64,000 nucleotides of DNA from Nocardiopsis ansamitocini (GCF_030268225.1 NZ_BSQG01000002.1:248001-312000); one strand, 5' to 3'. Numbered from the stretch's first letter, positions 8,316-17,369 are shown. The notes: generated from the sequence alone by a model not told the origin. Translations and numbers: made by a program.

Positions 8316-9505
8316 CAAGGTGGGGCGGGATCGGGACACCAGGTGTCCAACCGGGCACGGAGTTCGTCGAATCCCTCGTCGTGGGCCTCGCGGCCCTGCG
8401 CTGGGTAGGTGACGGCCGGGACCGCGCGGACCAGGCCGTCCCCGCTGCGCCGCAGCACACACACCTGGGCCACCCTCCGTGTTCCGTCGCTCCGGTCGCG
8501 GGCAAGGTGCACGACAAGGGCACTGGTGGCGGCCAGTTGGCTGTGCAGGCCCTCGCGGCTAAGGCCGGCGGCGCACCCCAGCGCCTCGACCCGGGCGGGC
8601 ACGTCGGCGGCGGTGTTGGCATGCAGCGTTCCGCAGCCGCCGTCGTGACCGGTGTTGAGGGCGGCCAGGAGATCGAGGACCTCCGAACCCCGGACCTCGC
8701 CCACCACCAGCCGGTCGGGGCGCATCCGCAGCGCCTGGCGTACCAGTTGGCGTAGGTCGACGCCTCCGCTGCCCTCGATGTTGGGCGGACGCGACTGCAG
8801 CCGCACCACATGCGGGTGTTCCGGCTGCAGTTCGGTGGAGTCCTCGACGAGTACCAGCCGCTCCCGGTGCCCCACCAGCGAAAGCAGCGCTGACAGCAGC
8901 GTGGTCTTGCCCGTTCCGGTACCGCCCGAGACCAGAAAGGCCGACCGGGACTCCACCAGAGCCTTGAGGAGGAGAGCTCCGGATCGGGGGAGCGCGCCCG
9001 CGGCGACCAGTTCGGCGAGGGAGAACACCCGGTGGCGGGGGAGCCGCAGCGACAATCGGGTTCCGTCGGGGGACACCGGGGCGAGCACTGCGTGCAGCCG
9101 TGCCCCGGACGGCAGCCGGGCGTCCGCCCATGGCGCCGCGGCGTCCAGCCGGCGCCCTGCCTGTGCCGCCAGACGCTGGGCGAGACGCCGTACGGCGTCG
9201 TCGTCGGTGAACCCTACCTCCGGCACCCGGCGCAGACCGCTTCCGTCGTCCACCCAGATGTCGTCGGGGCCGTTGACGAGGATGTCGGTGATCTCGGGGT
9301 CGGCCAGCAGTGGATCCAGCGGTCCGGCCCCGGCGAGGTCGGCGCGCAGCGTGCGCACGATCGCCAGGACCTCGGAGTCGCCGAGCATTCCGCCTTCGGC
9401 GCGGACGGCCGCCGCCACCTTGGCCGGGGTCGGGGACGCGGCTTCCCGGACGAGGCGGCCCCGGACCGCTTCCAGGAGACGGGGGTCGCCGTGGGGGGTG
9501 CTCAT
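8312..9505 (-). CDS. tadA: TadA/CpaF-family pilus assembly ATPase
   Basis: A 397-aa secretion ATPase. The N-terminal domain includes PEITDILVNGPDDIWVDDG. Walker A GGTGTGKTT is at residues 184-192, and the Walker B/His region reads RPDRLVVGEVRGSE then GTLHANTA. Start at ATG 9505 forms an ATGA overlap with the preceding CpaE-like gene; there is no ribosome site of its own, so translation is probably coupled. Hexameric motor that powers Tad pilus assembly from the cytoplasmic face. Confidence 0.92.
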   Translation of the reverse strand: MSTPHGDPRLLEAVRGRLVREAASPTPAKVAAAVRAEGGMLGDSEVLAIVRTLRADLAGAGPLDPLLADPEITDILVNGPDDIWVDDGSGLRRVPEVGFTDDDAVRRLAQRLAAQAGRRLDAAAPWADARLPSGARLHAVLAPVSPDGTRLSLRLPRHRVFSLAELVAAGALPRSGALLLKALVESRSAFLVSGGTGTGKTTLLSALLSLVGHRERLVLVEDSTELQPEHPHVVRLQSRPPNIEGSGGVDLRQLVRQALRMRPDRLVVGEVRGSEVLDLLAALNTGHDGGCGTLHANTAADVPARVEALGCAAGLSREGLHSQLAATSALVVHLARDRSDGTRRVAQVCVLRRSGDGLVRAVPAVTYPAQGREAHDEGFDELRARLDTWCPDPAPPW

Positions 9506-10593
9506 GTGGAGGGAGAAGGGCTGGAGGGCAACGTGCCGAGGAAGGAGTCGCTGAAGGACGCGAGAGGGGAACGGGGGTGCTGGGCGGGGGTGTCGCCGCG
9601 TTCCAGGGCGCGGGCAAGTCCTGGCTCGTGTTCCAGCACCCCTGCCAACGGCAGGCCCAGCGACTGCGAAACGGTGTCGGCGGGGATTGTGGCCGGGGAG
9701 GCTCCGCGCACGACCAGCCTGACGTCGGCCGCTTGCTCGCGCAGCCGGGGCACGATTCGGGCAGCGGCCAGCACCGAGTGGACGTCGGCGGTCAGGACCA
9801 CCAGCGCCACGCGTGCCCTGCCCAGGATCTCGGCTGTACCGGGGTCGGGCGTCCGGGGGAGATCGGCGACCAGGAGCTCGGCACCGCGGACCGCTGAGGT
9901 GAGGATCGTGCGCATGGCGGGTGCAGGGACCGGGGCGGCCTCCTGGCGTGCCCAGGTCATCAGGACGATCCCGTGCACGGTCGGCAGGGCGTCGCGCAGT
10001 GCGGGCCAGATGATCCGTCCCTGGCGGCCGGTGAAAGAGTCCCAACGGGCACCGGGGGTGTGCTCCGCCCCGATCAGCAGGTCCAGGCCGGCGCCCAAGG
10101 GATCGGCGTCGATGAGCATGGTGCGCATCCCGGAGCGCTGTCCGGCAAGGGCCAACGCCACGGCGAGCAGGCTGGCCCCGGCACCGCCGCGGCCTCCGAC
10201 CACGGCCACGACGGGGGCGTGGCCGGGGCCGCCTCCGGCGGCCTCGGCGAACAGGTCCACCAGGCGGCCCTCGTGGTCGGGCAGGTCGACGACCTCGCGG
10301 GCGCCGATGCGCAGTGCGCTGTCCCAGGCGGCGCGATCGTCGTCGATCCGCGATGTTCCACGCCCGGTGACGACCACGTTGGGGTTGTCACCGGGGGAGA
10401 GGGCGGCCAGTTGGGTGACGAGATCGCGGCCGACCACGACCAGGGGTGCCCGCGGCCATTCGCGTCCTGCGCGCGAGGCCGCATGGACGACGCTCACCTC
10501 GATATCGGCCGCGCTGGCCAGACGCAGCAGGTCGTCGAGGAGTTCGGAGTCGTCGGTGACGATCAAGGGGCGGGCCGGGATGTCTGGGTGCAC
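9502..10593 (-). CDS. CpaE/TadZ-like (Ssd-type) MinD-superfamily localisation protein
   Basis: A 363-aa protein with an N-terminal receiver-like domain (PLIVTDDSELLDDLL) and a C-terminal MinD/ParA-like domain. Its P-loop reads VVGGRGGAGASLLA: the lysines of a true ParA deviant Walker motif are missing, as is usual for Ssd/TadZ proteins. IDADPLGAGLDLL follows. Start at GTG 10593 has GGAGG five bases upstream. First gene of the Tad operon; homologues (Rv3660c, called septum-site determining) place the pilus machine and affect division. Upstream lie the DnaA-box-like repeats. Confidence 0.82.
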   Translation of the reverse strand: MHPDIPARPLIVTDDSELLDDLLRLASAADIEVSVVHAASRAGREWPRAPLVVVGRDLVTQLAALSPGDNPNVVVTGRGTSRIDDDRAAWDSALRIGAREVVDLPDHEGRLVDLFAEAAGGGPGHAPVVAVVGGRGGAGASLLAVALALAGQRSGMRTMLIDADPLGAGLDLLIGAEHTPGARWDSFTGRQGRIIWPALRDALPTVHGIVLMTWARQEAAPVPAPAMRTILTSAVRGAELLVADLPRTPDPGTAEILGRARVALVVLTADVHSVLAAARIVPRLREQAADVRLVVRGASPATIPADTVSQSLGLPLAGVLEHEPGLARALERGDTPAQHPRSPLASFSDSFLGTLPSSPSPST

Positions 10594-10660
10594 GGGGACC
10601 TCCCTGTGGAAAAGCCGGACTCCTTCACTCTTGTCGACGTCGTGGAGGTGTGCGGAAGTC

Positions 10661-10717
10661 GATCCACAGCCTGTGGACAATCGGGTCGCGCGGGTATCCA
10701 CGGGCTGTGGATACCCG
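10661..10717. promoter_or_regulatory. Cluster of DnaA-box-like inverted repeats upstream of the Tad operon
   Basis: Two head-to-head pairs: GATCCACAGCCTGTGGACAA (containing TTGTCCACA on the minus strand, the actinobacterial DnaA-box form) at 10661-10680, and a perfect 11-bp inverted repeat CGGGTATCCAC-GGGCT-GTGGATACCCG at 10691-10717. Both are built from TCCACA cores. They lie 70-125 bp before the CpaE-like start, where operon promoter elements would be. DnaA binding is inferred. Confidence 0.5.
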
Positions 10718-10808
10718 TGATGGGGATCGGCGCACGCTGGAGCCCGACAGTGCAGGACGGGACTGGCGGAGGGAGGAACGCGGGGCGGCGCGGAAACAAG
10801 GAGACATG

Positions 10809-10844
10809 GGACGGCCCCCGCTGGGGGGATAGCGGGGGCCGTCC
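10809..10844. terminator. 14-bp perfect hairpin upstream of the Tad operon
   Basis: GGACGGCCCCCGCT pairs exactly with AGCGGGGGCCGTCC around an 8-nt loop. On the minus strand it lies between the Fic-like gene and the Tad operon, so it may terminate the former or act as an attenuator in a long leader. Confidence 0.65.
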
Positions 10845-11559
10845 ACGGTCCGGCTCCGGGGGGGTAGAGCCGGCTCCGTTATCCAGGTGAGGTCAGGGGC
10901 GGCGCTGTTGCGCGCCGGGCAGAACACTGGACGGTCGGAGCGGCTCGGGGAGCCACTGGTGGGGCGTCTCTGTCGGTCATCGGCACGGATCCGGTCGGTC
11001 GCATGCCGTTGCGTTGCCGACCGGGGTTGAGGATATAGGGAAATCCTTCGCGACACGCGCCCGATGAGCTCGCGTCCAAGTAACAAAGATAATACGCAAC
11101 GTTACCACGAGGCTTTGCGGTCGTGGGCGAAAAGATCTCTTCGATGCCCTTTCCAACTGCGCAAATAGAGCGTACAAAGGAAGTAGTCGGCAGGTTTGCA
11201 CCTGCCGGGCACGCCAGCCGGGTACCCACGCGTCACCAGGCCGCGGGAGGCCCGTCCAGGCCAGGTTTCCCCTGGTCGGACAACATATTTGCACGCTTGT
11301 TAGTCCGGTTCGACGTGTTTTCGCGGCGCTCCGCCACTAGCCCTTCGAGGGCGGCGGGGCGCCGTTTGTGTCCGTGATCAGCCCGAATGCGGACAGGGAG
11401 TCATCCCTTGTCCGGAAATTCACTGAAACGAGACGGGTGTCGACACCAGACCGTTCCCGTCGGTTTCCGATTTCCCGGCTCGTACCGAGCCGGGGCGATC
11501 GCGTGCCCGATATCGATCAATTGTCTTTTCGTATTCCGAGATGCCTGTTCAGGGGCCCG
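10845..11559. other. 715-bp intergenic stretch with several hairpins and AT-rich patches
   Basis: No convincing gene. It holds an inverted repeat CCGGTCGG (10991-10998)/CCGACCGG (11017-11024), a 7-bp hairpin GGCAGGT-TTGC-ACCTGCC (11189-11206), a CCAGG/CCTGG pair near 11260, and AT-rich patches around 11080-11110 and 11280-11305. This resembles a structured leader or small RNA region. No known riboswitch consensus was recognised. Confidence 0.45.
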
Positions 11560-12360
11560 TCAGCCCCGTTTGAGCGCCTCGCACGCGGCCAAGGAGTCGC
11601 GTGCCCCGGATGCCACGGCTCGGGCGCAATAGGCCACCCAACCGCCTACGCCCTCGGCCGTGCCCGAGAGGTATCCGTGCAAGGCCGGACCGTACTCCGC
11701 TTCCAGTTCCTGATGGCCCAGTTCGGTGGGGACCAGGGATTTGGGGTCCAGCCCGCGCTCGATGAGCGTCATCCGCTCGGCGGAGCGCGCGATGATCCCG
11801 TCCCCCCAACCGAAGGGGCGCAACGCCATGAGCTCGCCGTGCACGATCGCGCCGACGACCAGGGCGGGGGTCTGCGAACGAGTCGACACGATCTGGCCCA
11901 GGGCGTCCAGCCTGGCCGATGCCTCCGCCGCAGAGGGAGGGGCGCCGATTCCCAACGGATCCTCGGCCGGCTCGCCGTCCATGCGCGGGCGACCGAGAGA
12001 GTCGGTGGGAACGGCATCGGCCGCGGCGAGCACATGGAGCCGTGCCAGTACCTGCCGGGGGGCCTTGGGCCAGGTTTCGACGAGGGAGCCCAGCTCCCCC
12101 GATACCCGAAGGGAGCCCCTGACCCGGGGGTCCTGCCCCTCGCCGGTGCGCACCTGCTCGATGGGGACGTCCGCACCGGCAAGCGTCGCGGAGGCGTGCG
12201 CCCCGCGCAGGGCAGCCTGCATCGAGATGTCGCTGCTGCGCCGACGCAGTACACGGTGGCCGAGAAGTCGGTCGACGATGGACCGCGTCTCTTGGACGGC
12301 CTCGTCGACTCCGGGAAGTTCTGCGATCCGCCGAAGCGGATCGGCTGAGACAGCACTCAC
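11560..12360 (-). CDS. Degenerate Fic-like protein (annotated in Streptomyces as morphological-differentiation-associated)
   Basis: A 266-aa, mostly helical protein. The segment RPFGWGDGIIAR (181-192) aligns with the Fic core HPFxxGNGRxxR, but the catalytic His is Arg, the Asn is Asp and the first Arg is Ile, so AMP transfer is unlikely. ASATLAGAD near residue 56 resembles the N-terminal inhibitory motif with its Glu changed to Ala. Start: GTG at 12360. No ribosome site is visible, but a -10-like TAGGCT (minus strand, 12373-12368) ends seven bases before the GTG, suggesting a leaderless mRNA. Next gene upstream of the Tad operon on the same strand. The exact role is unknown. Confidence 0.65.
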   Translation of the reverse strand: MSAVSADPLRRIAELPGVDEAVQETRSIVDRLLGHRVLRRRSSDISMQAALRGAHASATLAGADVPIEQVRTGEGQDPRVRGSLRVSGELGSLVETWPKAPRQVLARLHVLAAADAVPTDSLGRPRMDGEPAEDPLGIGAPPSAAEASARLDALGQIVSTRSQTPALVVGAIVHGELMALRPFGWGDGIIARSAERMTLIERGLDPKSLVPTELGHQELEAEYGPALHGYLSGTAEGVGGWVAYCARAVASGARDSLAACEALKRG

Positions 12361-12534
12361 GCTACGCAGCCTACGTCGACGCGGTGACAGGTCCCGCCCC
12401 AGGGCAGGGCGCGCAACCACTGCCCGGCCCGGGCGGCGACACGCCGGTCGGGGCCCGGTACCGCCTGAGTTCTCGCCGGGGTGATCTGTGCGAGGATGCC
12501 AAGGACGTTTGTCCGAATGAAGGGAGTCGCCCCG

Positions 12535-12969
12535 GTGTCCGAAACCAGATCGGGTGGCCAGGAGCCGGTCGACCTCGGCCCGGCCCAGAAGTCGGTGGGC
12601 GACCTCGCCTCTGAGGTGACCGGAAGCTTCAGCCAGGTGATGAGCCTGCAGATCGAGCTCGCTCGACTGGAGATCCAGGCAGACGCCCGCAGGGTGGCCA
12701 AGGGCACGGGGCTCCTCGTGGCAGCGGGGCTGATCGCCCACCTCATCGTCATCCTGGCGTCGGTCACCCTGGCGTTCGGTTTGGCCGCCCTGGGGCTCCC
12801 CGCATGGGGGGCGTTCCTCATCGTCACCTGCTTCTACCTGCTGGTCGCGGTCGTCCTCGGCCTCTTCGGGGTTCGTTCGTACAAGAAGATGGAGGGCATC
12901 CCGCGTTCCAGGGAGACCTTCGCCGCCACCAAGTCCGTCCTGCGCCGCGAATCCGACACCGCACGGTAA
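12535..12969 (+). CDS. Actinobacterial holin-X-like (DUF1469) membrane protein
   Basis: A 144-aa protein with an amphipathic helix (SFSQVMSLQIELARLEIQADARR) followed by two membrane helices (GLLVAAGLIAHLIVILASVTLAF and FLIVTCFYLLVAVVLGLFGV) and a basic tail. This is the layout of the phage-holin-3-6/DUF1469 superfamily, common in actinobacteria and not necessarily phage-derived. Start GTG 12535 is chosen over upstream ATG codons because AAGGGAG lies eight bases before it. Followed after 19 bp by the hydrolase-like gene. Confidence 0.7.
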   Translation: MSETRSGGQEPVDLGPAQKSVGDLASEVTGSFSQVMSLQIELARLEIQADARRVAKGTGLLVAAGLIAHLIVILASVTLAFGLAALGLPAWGAFLIVTCFYLLVAVVLGLFGVRSYKKMEGIPRSRETFAATKSVLRRESDTAR

Positions 12970-12988
12970 GCGCGTCCCGGGGACTGTC

Positions 12989-13900
12989 ATGACCGACGAG
13001 TCGGCCGTCCTGATCGATGGCCCGTGGACACATCGCACGGTCAGTGCGGCCGGAACCAGATTCCACATCGCCGAGGCCGGCAGCGGGCCGCTGGTCCTTC
13101 TCCTGCACGGTTTCCCCCAGTTCTGGTGGGCGTGGAGCGCGCAGTTGACCGCCCTGTCGGCCGCGGGTTACCGGGCGGTCGCGGTGGACCTCCGCGGCTA
13201 CGGTGCGAGCGACAAGACCCCGCGCGGCTACGATCTCGGCACTGCGGCAGCCGATGCCGCCGGACTGGTCCGCGCTCTGGGGGCTGCCGACGCCGTCGTC
13301 GTGGGCCACGGCATCGGCGGGATGGCCGCCTGGACGATGGCTGCCTACTACCCCAAGGCGGTCCGTCGTCTCGCCGTTCTCTCGATGCCGCATCCGACGC
13401 GGATGCGCGCCGGGATGTTCCGGCTGTGCCAAGGATGGGCGGGGCGCGATCTCCTGGGTTTCCAAGTACCGATGCTGCCCGAGCGCCGTCTGATCGCCGA
13501 CGGCGCAGAACCGATAGCCCGGATGCTCCACCGCTGGGCGGGGCCCGGATGGCCGGACAAGGAAGCCGAACTGCGCTACCGCGAGGCATTTCGGATCCCC
13601 GGAGTGGCCCATTGCGCGCTGGAGTACTACCGCTGGCTGTTCCGTTCCCAGGTACGTCCTGACGGATTGCGCCATCTGAGGCGGATGCGCCGACCGATCA
13701 CCGTGCCGACGCTGCAGGTCCACGGCGGCCTCGATCCTTTCGTGCTCCCAAGGACCGCGCGCGGCTCCGGACGCCATGTGGACGCCTCTTACCGGTGGCG
13801 GCTGATCGAGGGGACCGGGCATTTTCCCCACCAGGAGCAGCCGGAGCGGTTCAACGCCGTTCTCATCGGCTGGCTCGACGACACGGAGCCCGATACCTGA
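12989..13900 (+). CDS. Epoxide-hydrolase-like alpha/beta-hydrolase with glycine at the nucleophile
   Basis: A 303-aa protein of the epoxide-hydrolase branch: HGFPQFWWAW (oxyanion region), VDLRGYGASD, a late acid (GGLDPFV) and the catalytic His in GTGHFPHQEQP. The nucleophile elbow reads VGHGIGG, putting Gly108 where Asp or Ser is expected, so normal ester or epoxide hydrolysis is doubtful. EphE-like proteins occur beside marP in mycobacteria, matching the context. Its stop overlaps the next ATG (TGATG), so it is coupled to the DUF309 gene. Confidence 0.75.
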   Translation: MTDESAVLIDGPWTHRTVSAAGTRFHIAEAGSGPLVLLLHGFPQFWWAWSAQLTALSAAGYRAVAVDLRGYGASDKTPRGYDLGTAAADAAGLVRALGAADAVVVGHGIGGMAAWTMAAYYPKAVRRLAVLSMPHPTRMRAGMFRLCQGWAGRDLLGFQVPMLPERRLIADGAEPIARMLHRWAGPGWPDKEAELRYREAFRIPGVAHCALEYYRWLFRSQVRPDGLRHLRRMRRPITVPTLQVHGGLDPFVLPRTARGSGRHVDASYRWRLIEGTGHFPHQEQPERFNAVLIGWLDDTEPDT

Positions 13901-14379
13901 TGAGCGACCACCGCGACCGCGGTCCCAACGGACGCGCGCAGAACCAGCGTCCCCGGGATCGCTACGGTCGTCCGCTGCCCCACGGCGAACCCGGTGTGCC
14001 CCGCATACCCGACGAGGCCGTGTTCTCTCCCGTGGAGGGCCTGGACGAGGCACAGCGCCTTCTCGACGAGGGGTACGCCTTCCATGCCCACGAGGTACTG
14101 GAAGCCGTGTGGAAGGCGGCTGATGGGGCCGAGAGGGAGTTGTGGCGCGGGCTGGCGCAGGTCGCGGTCGGGTTGACGCACGCCCAGCGCGGCAACACCA
14201 CCGGCGCGGTCCGGTTGCTGCGCCGTGGGGCCGAGCGCGTGGCCGAGTATGGTCCCGGTGCACCGCACGGGGTGGACGCCATGGGGGTGGCCGAATACGG
14301 GAGGGCGGTCGCCCGGCGAATCGAGGCCGGGGACACCGAAGGAATCGATCCACCGCGAGTACGGCTCACGCGGAGCTGA
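13900..14379 (+). CDS. DUF309 family protein
   Basis: A 159-aa protein whose central segment GYAFHAHEVLEAVWKAA-DGAERELWRGLAQ is the hallmark of DUF309, an all-helical family with a conserved H-x-H-E region. The N-terminal 40 residues are charged and probably disordered. Start at ATG 13900 shares one base with the upstream stop. No biochemical function is established for the family. Confidence 0.75.
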   Translation: MSDHRDRGPNGRAQNQRPRDRYGRPLPHGEPGVPRIPDEAVFSPVEGLDEAQRLLDEGYAFHAHEVLEAVWKAADGAERELWRGLAQVAVGLTHAQRGNTTGAVRLLRRGAERVAEYGPGAPHGVDAMGVAEYGRAVARRIEAGDTEGIDPPRVRLTRS

Positions 14380-14800
14380 CGGCGAGGCGGATGCTGCCGA
14401 CGGTGCGCGCGACCGAGGGGGTCGGGAGCACCGTCTTCCACTCAATGGGCTTTATGTTCGCTTTATCCTTGTTGTAGTGATTTATAACCCATAAGGATAA
14501 AAGTTAGTTAATAGGCTTTATGTAAATAATTGTCGCCATTTATCGGGTTGAAAAAGATCACCGGATGATCACATATTCCGTCCCGTCCCGGAAAACCGAT
14601 CCCGGTGTCTCTCTTTTTCTGGTGCTGCTGCATAGAATCCCGGCACACCGTGACGCACGACACATTGATGCGGTGGACTGTTCAACGACAAGTGGTGCAC
14701 CGGCAAGACCCCGCCAGATGTGCCTTCGGGCGAACCGTCCGGCTCCACCCGACGGCAGTGCGCGACCGCGCGGGGCCCTGCCCGTCTGGAGGAGGACGGA
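14380..14800. promoter_or_regulatory. Intergenic region upstream of hppA with an AT-rich repeat island
   Basis: The stretch 14445-14575 is strikingly AT-rich for this DNA. It contains the direct repeat GGCTTTATGT at 14448-14457 and 14514-14523, a perfect 9-bp inverted repeat TTTATCCTT (14462-14470)/AAGGATAAA (14493-14501), and a small GATCA-CCGGA-TGATC palindrome at 14556-14570. A possible -35 TTGAAA is at 14548. It probably holds the hppA promoter and operators. Confidence 0.5.
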
Positions 14801-17164
14801 TTGACCGGGCTCAACCTAGCCGCCGAGAGCGGTACGGGGCTCGTCCTGGAAGGCATGAACTTCACGCTGGTCATCGTGGTCCTGGCGGTGGCGCTCCTGG
14901 CGCTGGCCGTCGCAGGGGCACTGGTGCGTGAGGTTCTTGCCGCGGACCAGGGCACAGAGCGAATGCGCAACATCGCACTGGCGGTGCAGGAAGGCGCTGC
15001 CGCCTATCTCAAACGCCAGTTCCGCACCCTGATCATTTTCGCCGTCGCCATTCCCCTGTTGCTGCTGTTCCTACCGGCCGAATCCGACGCCGTGCGTTAT
15101 GGGCGCTCGATCTTCTTTGCGGTGGGTGCCGGATTCTCCGCACTGACCGGCTTCGTCGGAATGTGGCTTGCGGTACGCGGAAACGTCCGGGTCGCCGCGG
15201 CCGCCCGGGCGGGGGCCGAGCACAAGGCCATGCGCATCGCCTTTCGTACCGGCGGCGTCGCCGGCATGTTCACGGTCGGTCTGGGACTGCTCGGAGCGGC
15301 GGTCGTCGTGCTCCTCTACCAGGGGGAGGCACCCCTGGTCCTGGAAGGCTTCGGCTTCGGTGCGGCCCTGCTGGCGATGTTCATGCGTGTGGGCGGCGGC
15401 ATCTTCACCAAGGCAGCCGACGTCGGCGCCGACCTCGTCGGAAAGGTCGAGCAGGGCATCCCCGAGGACGATCCCCGCAATGCCGCCACCATCGCCGACA
15501 ACGTGGGCGACAACGTCGGCGACTGCGCAGGGATGGCCGCTGACCTGTTCGAGTCCTACGCGGTCGTCCTGGTCGCCGCGTTGATCCTGGGCAGGGTCGC
15601 GTTCGGGGTGGAAGGGCTGGTCTTCCCCCTGCTGGTTCCGATGATCGGCGTGATCACCGCCATGATCGGCATCTTCGTGGTGGCGCCCCGGTCCCGTGAC
15701 AAGAACGCCATGGCGGCGATCAACCGCGGCTTCTTCATCTCGGCGCTCATCTCCGCGATCCTGGTCACCGCGACCTCCTTCCTCTACCTTCCCGCGACCT
15801 TCGCCGATCTCAGCGGCGTCTCCGACACCATTGCCGCGCTGGACGGCGACCCCCGCGTCATCGCGATCGGTGCGGTACTGATCGGCCTCGTGCTGGCCGC
15901 TGCCATCCAACTGCTCACCGGTTACTTCACCGAGACCAATCGCCGTCCGGTGCGTGAGATCGGCGACAGCTCCGAGACCGGCGCGGCTACCGTCATCCTG
16001 TCCGGGATCTCGGTCGGTCTCGAGTCGGCCGTCTACTCGGCGCTGCTCATCGCAGGGGCGGTCTATGCGGCCTTCCTGTTGGGCGCCGGAAACATCACCA
16101 TCAGCCTGTTCGCGGTTGCGCTGGCAGGTACCGGTCTGCTCACCACCGTCGGCGTAATCGTGGCCATGGACACCTTCGGTCCGGTCTCCGACAACGCCCA
16201 GGGCATCGCGGAGATGTCGGGTGACGTCGAGGGGCCCGGTGCCGAGGTACTGACCAGCCTCGACGCGGTCGGCAACACCACCAAGGCGATCACCAAGGGC
16301 ATCGCGATCGCCACGGCCGTGCTGGCCGCCACCGCGCTGTTCGGGGCGTTTCGTACGGCGGTCGAGGGCCAACTCGGCCCCGAGGGCGGCTTCAGCCTCT
16401 CCATCGACCAGCCCAACGTCCTGGTGGGCGTCATCATCGGTGCGGCCGTGGTGTTCCTCTTCTCCGGTCTGGCGATCATGGCCGTGGGCCGGGCCGCGGG
16501 GCGCGTCGTCCAGGAGGTTCGGGAACAGTTCCGTACCCGTCCAGGGATCATGAACGGCACGGAACTGCCCGAGTACGGACGGGTGGTGGACATCTGTACC
16601 CGCGACTCGCTGCGCGAGCTCATCACCCCGGGCCTGCTCGCCGTGCTCACCCCGATCGCGGTCGGTTTCGCGCTGGGCTACGCCCCGCTGGGAGCCTTCC
16701 TCGGTGGCGCCATCGCCGCCGGCACGCTCATGGCGGTGTTCCTGTCCAACTCCGGAGGTGCCTGGGACAACGCCAAGAAACTGGTCGAGGACGGTCACCA
16801 CGGCGGTAAGGGGTCGCTTGCCCACGAGGCCACCGTGATCGGCGACACCGTTGGAGACCCCTTCAAGGACACCGCCGGTCCGGCCATCAACCCGCTGCTC
16901 AAGGTGATGAACCTCGTCGCCCTGATCATCGCGCCCAGCGTGGTGCTCTACGCGGACAACATCGCTCTGCGGGTGGGTGTCACCGCGGTCGCCGTGATCG
17001 TCATCGTCGGTGCCATCGTATGGTCCAAGCGGCTGTCCGGCGGTACCGCCGCCCCGTCCCCGGTCGGCGCAGGCACGGGCGGAGCCGTCCAGGCCCCGCA
17101 GCCCGGTGCGGTTACGAGTCGGGCAGCGGAGCGCCCGAGCGAGAACGCGGCCACCAAGGAGTAG
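14801..17164 (+). CDS. hppA: Membrane-bound proton-translocating pyrophosphatase, K+-independent type
   Basis: A 787-aa polytopic protein with about 16 membrane segments. Conserved pyrophosphatase blocks: [46 protein letters not shown] and [15 protein letters not shown]. The segment [10 protein letters not shown] has Lys where K+-dependent enzymes have Ala, indicating the K+-independent H+-pumping class. Hydrolyses PPi and pumps protons out across the membrane. Start TTG 14801 is chosen for the strong GGAGGAGG six bases upstream; upstream in-frame codons give non-membrane sequence. The C-terminus has a Gly/Ala/Pro-rich tail. Confidence 0.95.
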   Translation: MTGLNLAAESGTGLVLEGMNFTLVIVVLAVALLALAVAGALVREVLAADQGTERMRNIALAVQEGAAAYLKRQFRTLIIFAVAIPLLLLFLPAESDAVRYGRSIFFAVGAGFSALTGFVGMWLAVRGNVRVAAAARAGAEHKAMRIAFRTGGVAGMFTVGLGLLGAAVVVLLYQGEAPLVLEGFGFGAALLAMFMRVGGGIFTKAADVGADLVGKVEQGIPEDDPRNAATIADNVGDNVGDCAGMAADLFESYAVVLVAALILGRVAFGVEGLVFPLLVPMIGVITAMIGIFVVAPRSRDKNAMAAINRGFFISALISAILVTATSFLYLPATFADLSGVSDTIAALDGDPRVIAIGAVLIGLVLAAAIQLLTGYFTETNRRPVREIGDSSETGAATVILSGISVGLESAVYSALLIAGAVYAAFLLGAGNITISLFAVALAGTGLLTTVGVIVAMDTFGPVSDNAQGIAEMSGDVEGPGAEVLTSLDAVGNTTKAITKGIAIATAVLAATALFGAFRTAVEGQLGPEGGFSLSIDQPNVLVGVIIGAAVVFLFSGLAIMAVGRAAGRVVQEVREQFRTRPGIMNGTELPEYGRVVDICTRDSLRELITPGLLAVLTPIAVGFALGYAPLGAFLGGAIAAGTLMAVFLSNSGGAWDNAKKLVEDGHHGGKGSLAHEATVIGDTVGDPFKDTAGPAINPLLKVMNLVALIIAPSVVLYADNIALRVGVTAVAVIVIVGAIVWSKRLSGGTAAPSPVGAGTGGAVQAPQPGAVTSRAAERPSENAATKE

Positions 17165-17175
17165 CGGCGTGTTGA

Positions 17176-17213
17176 CGGGCAGGGGGAGCACGAAGCGACA
17201 CTCTCCCTGCCCG
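17176..17213 (+). terminator. Terminator of hppA
   Basis: CGGGCAGGG pairs with CCCTGCCCG, extended by an AG/CT pair after a two-base bulge, 12 bp after the hppA stop. Confidence 0.7.
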
Positions 17214-17276
17214 TTGTCGTTCGTTGAGCTCCTGCCCGCCGACACTGTTCAACAGGACCATGGCAGACTTTCCCGC

Positions 17277-17369
17277 ATGACCGGTTTCAAAGGACTCGCC
17301 GCCATCGTCGGCACCATGTTCGGGTTCATCGCCCTGCTGGCGATCGTGGCCACGGTGTTCTCGCCGTGA
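17277..17369 (+). CDS. 30-aa single-helix membrane peptide coupled to the SixA-like gene
   Basis: ATG at 17277 encodes MTGFKGLAAIVGTMFGFIAL followed by LAIVATVFSP, one hydrophobic helix with a short polar N-terminus. The TGA stop overlaps the GTG start of the next gene (GTGA). A CAGACT hexamer ends seven bases before the ATG, which fits a leaderless transcript. Too short for most gene callers; coupling and a clean helix support it. Function unknown, possibly a small regulator or assembly factor. Confidence 0.55.
   Translation: MTGFKGLAAIVGTMFGFIALLAIVATVFSP

Noticed and set aside
12535-12969. Prophage holin gene implying a phage remnant
   Set aside because: DUF1469-type holin-like proteins are ordinary chromosomal genes in actinobacteria and no other phage gene is near.
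15071-17245. Open frame of more than 700 codons antisense to hppA
   Set aside because: High-GC third-position bias creates long antisense frames; the translation is low-complexity (His/Asp/Gly-rich) with no domain, while the plus strand encodes a complete pyrophosphatase.
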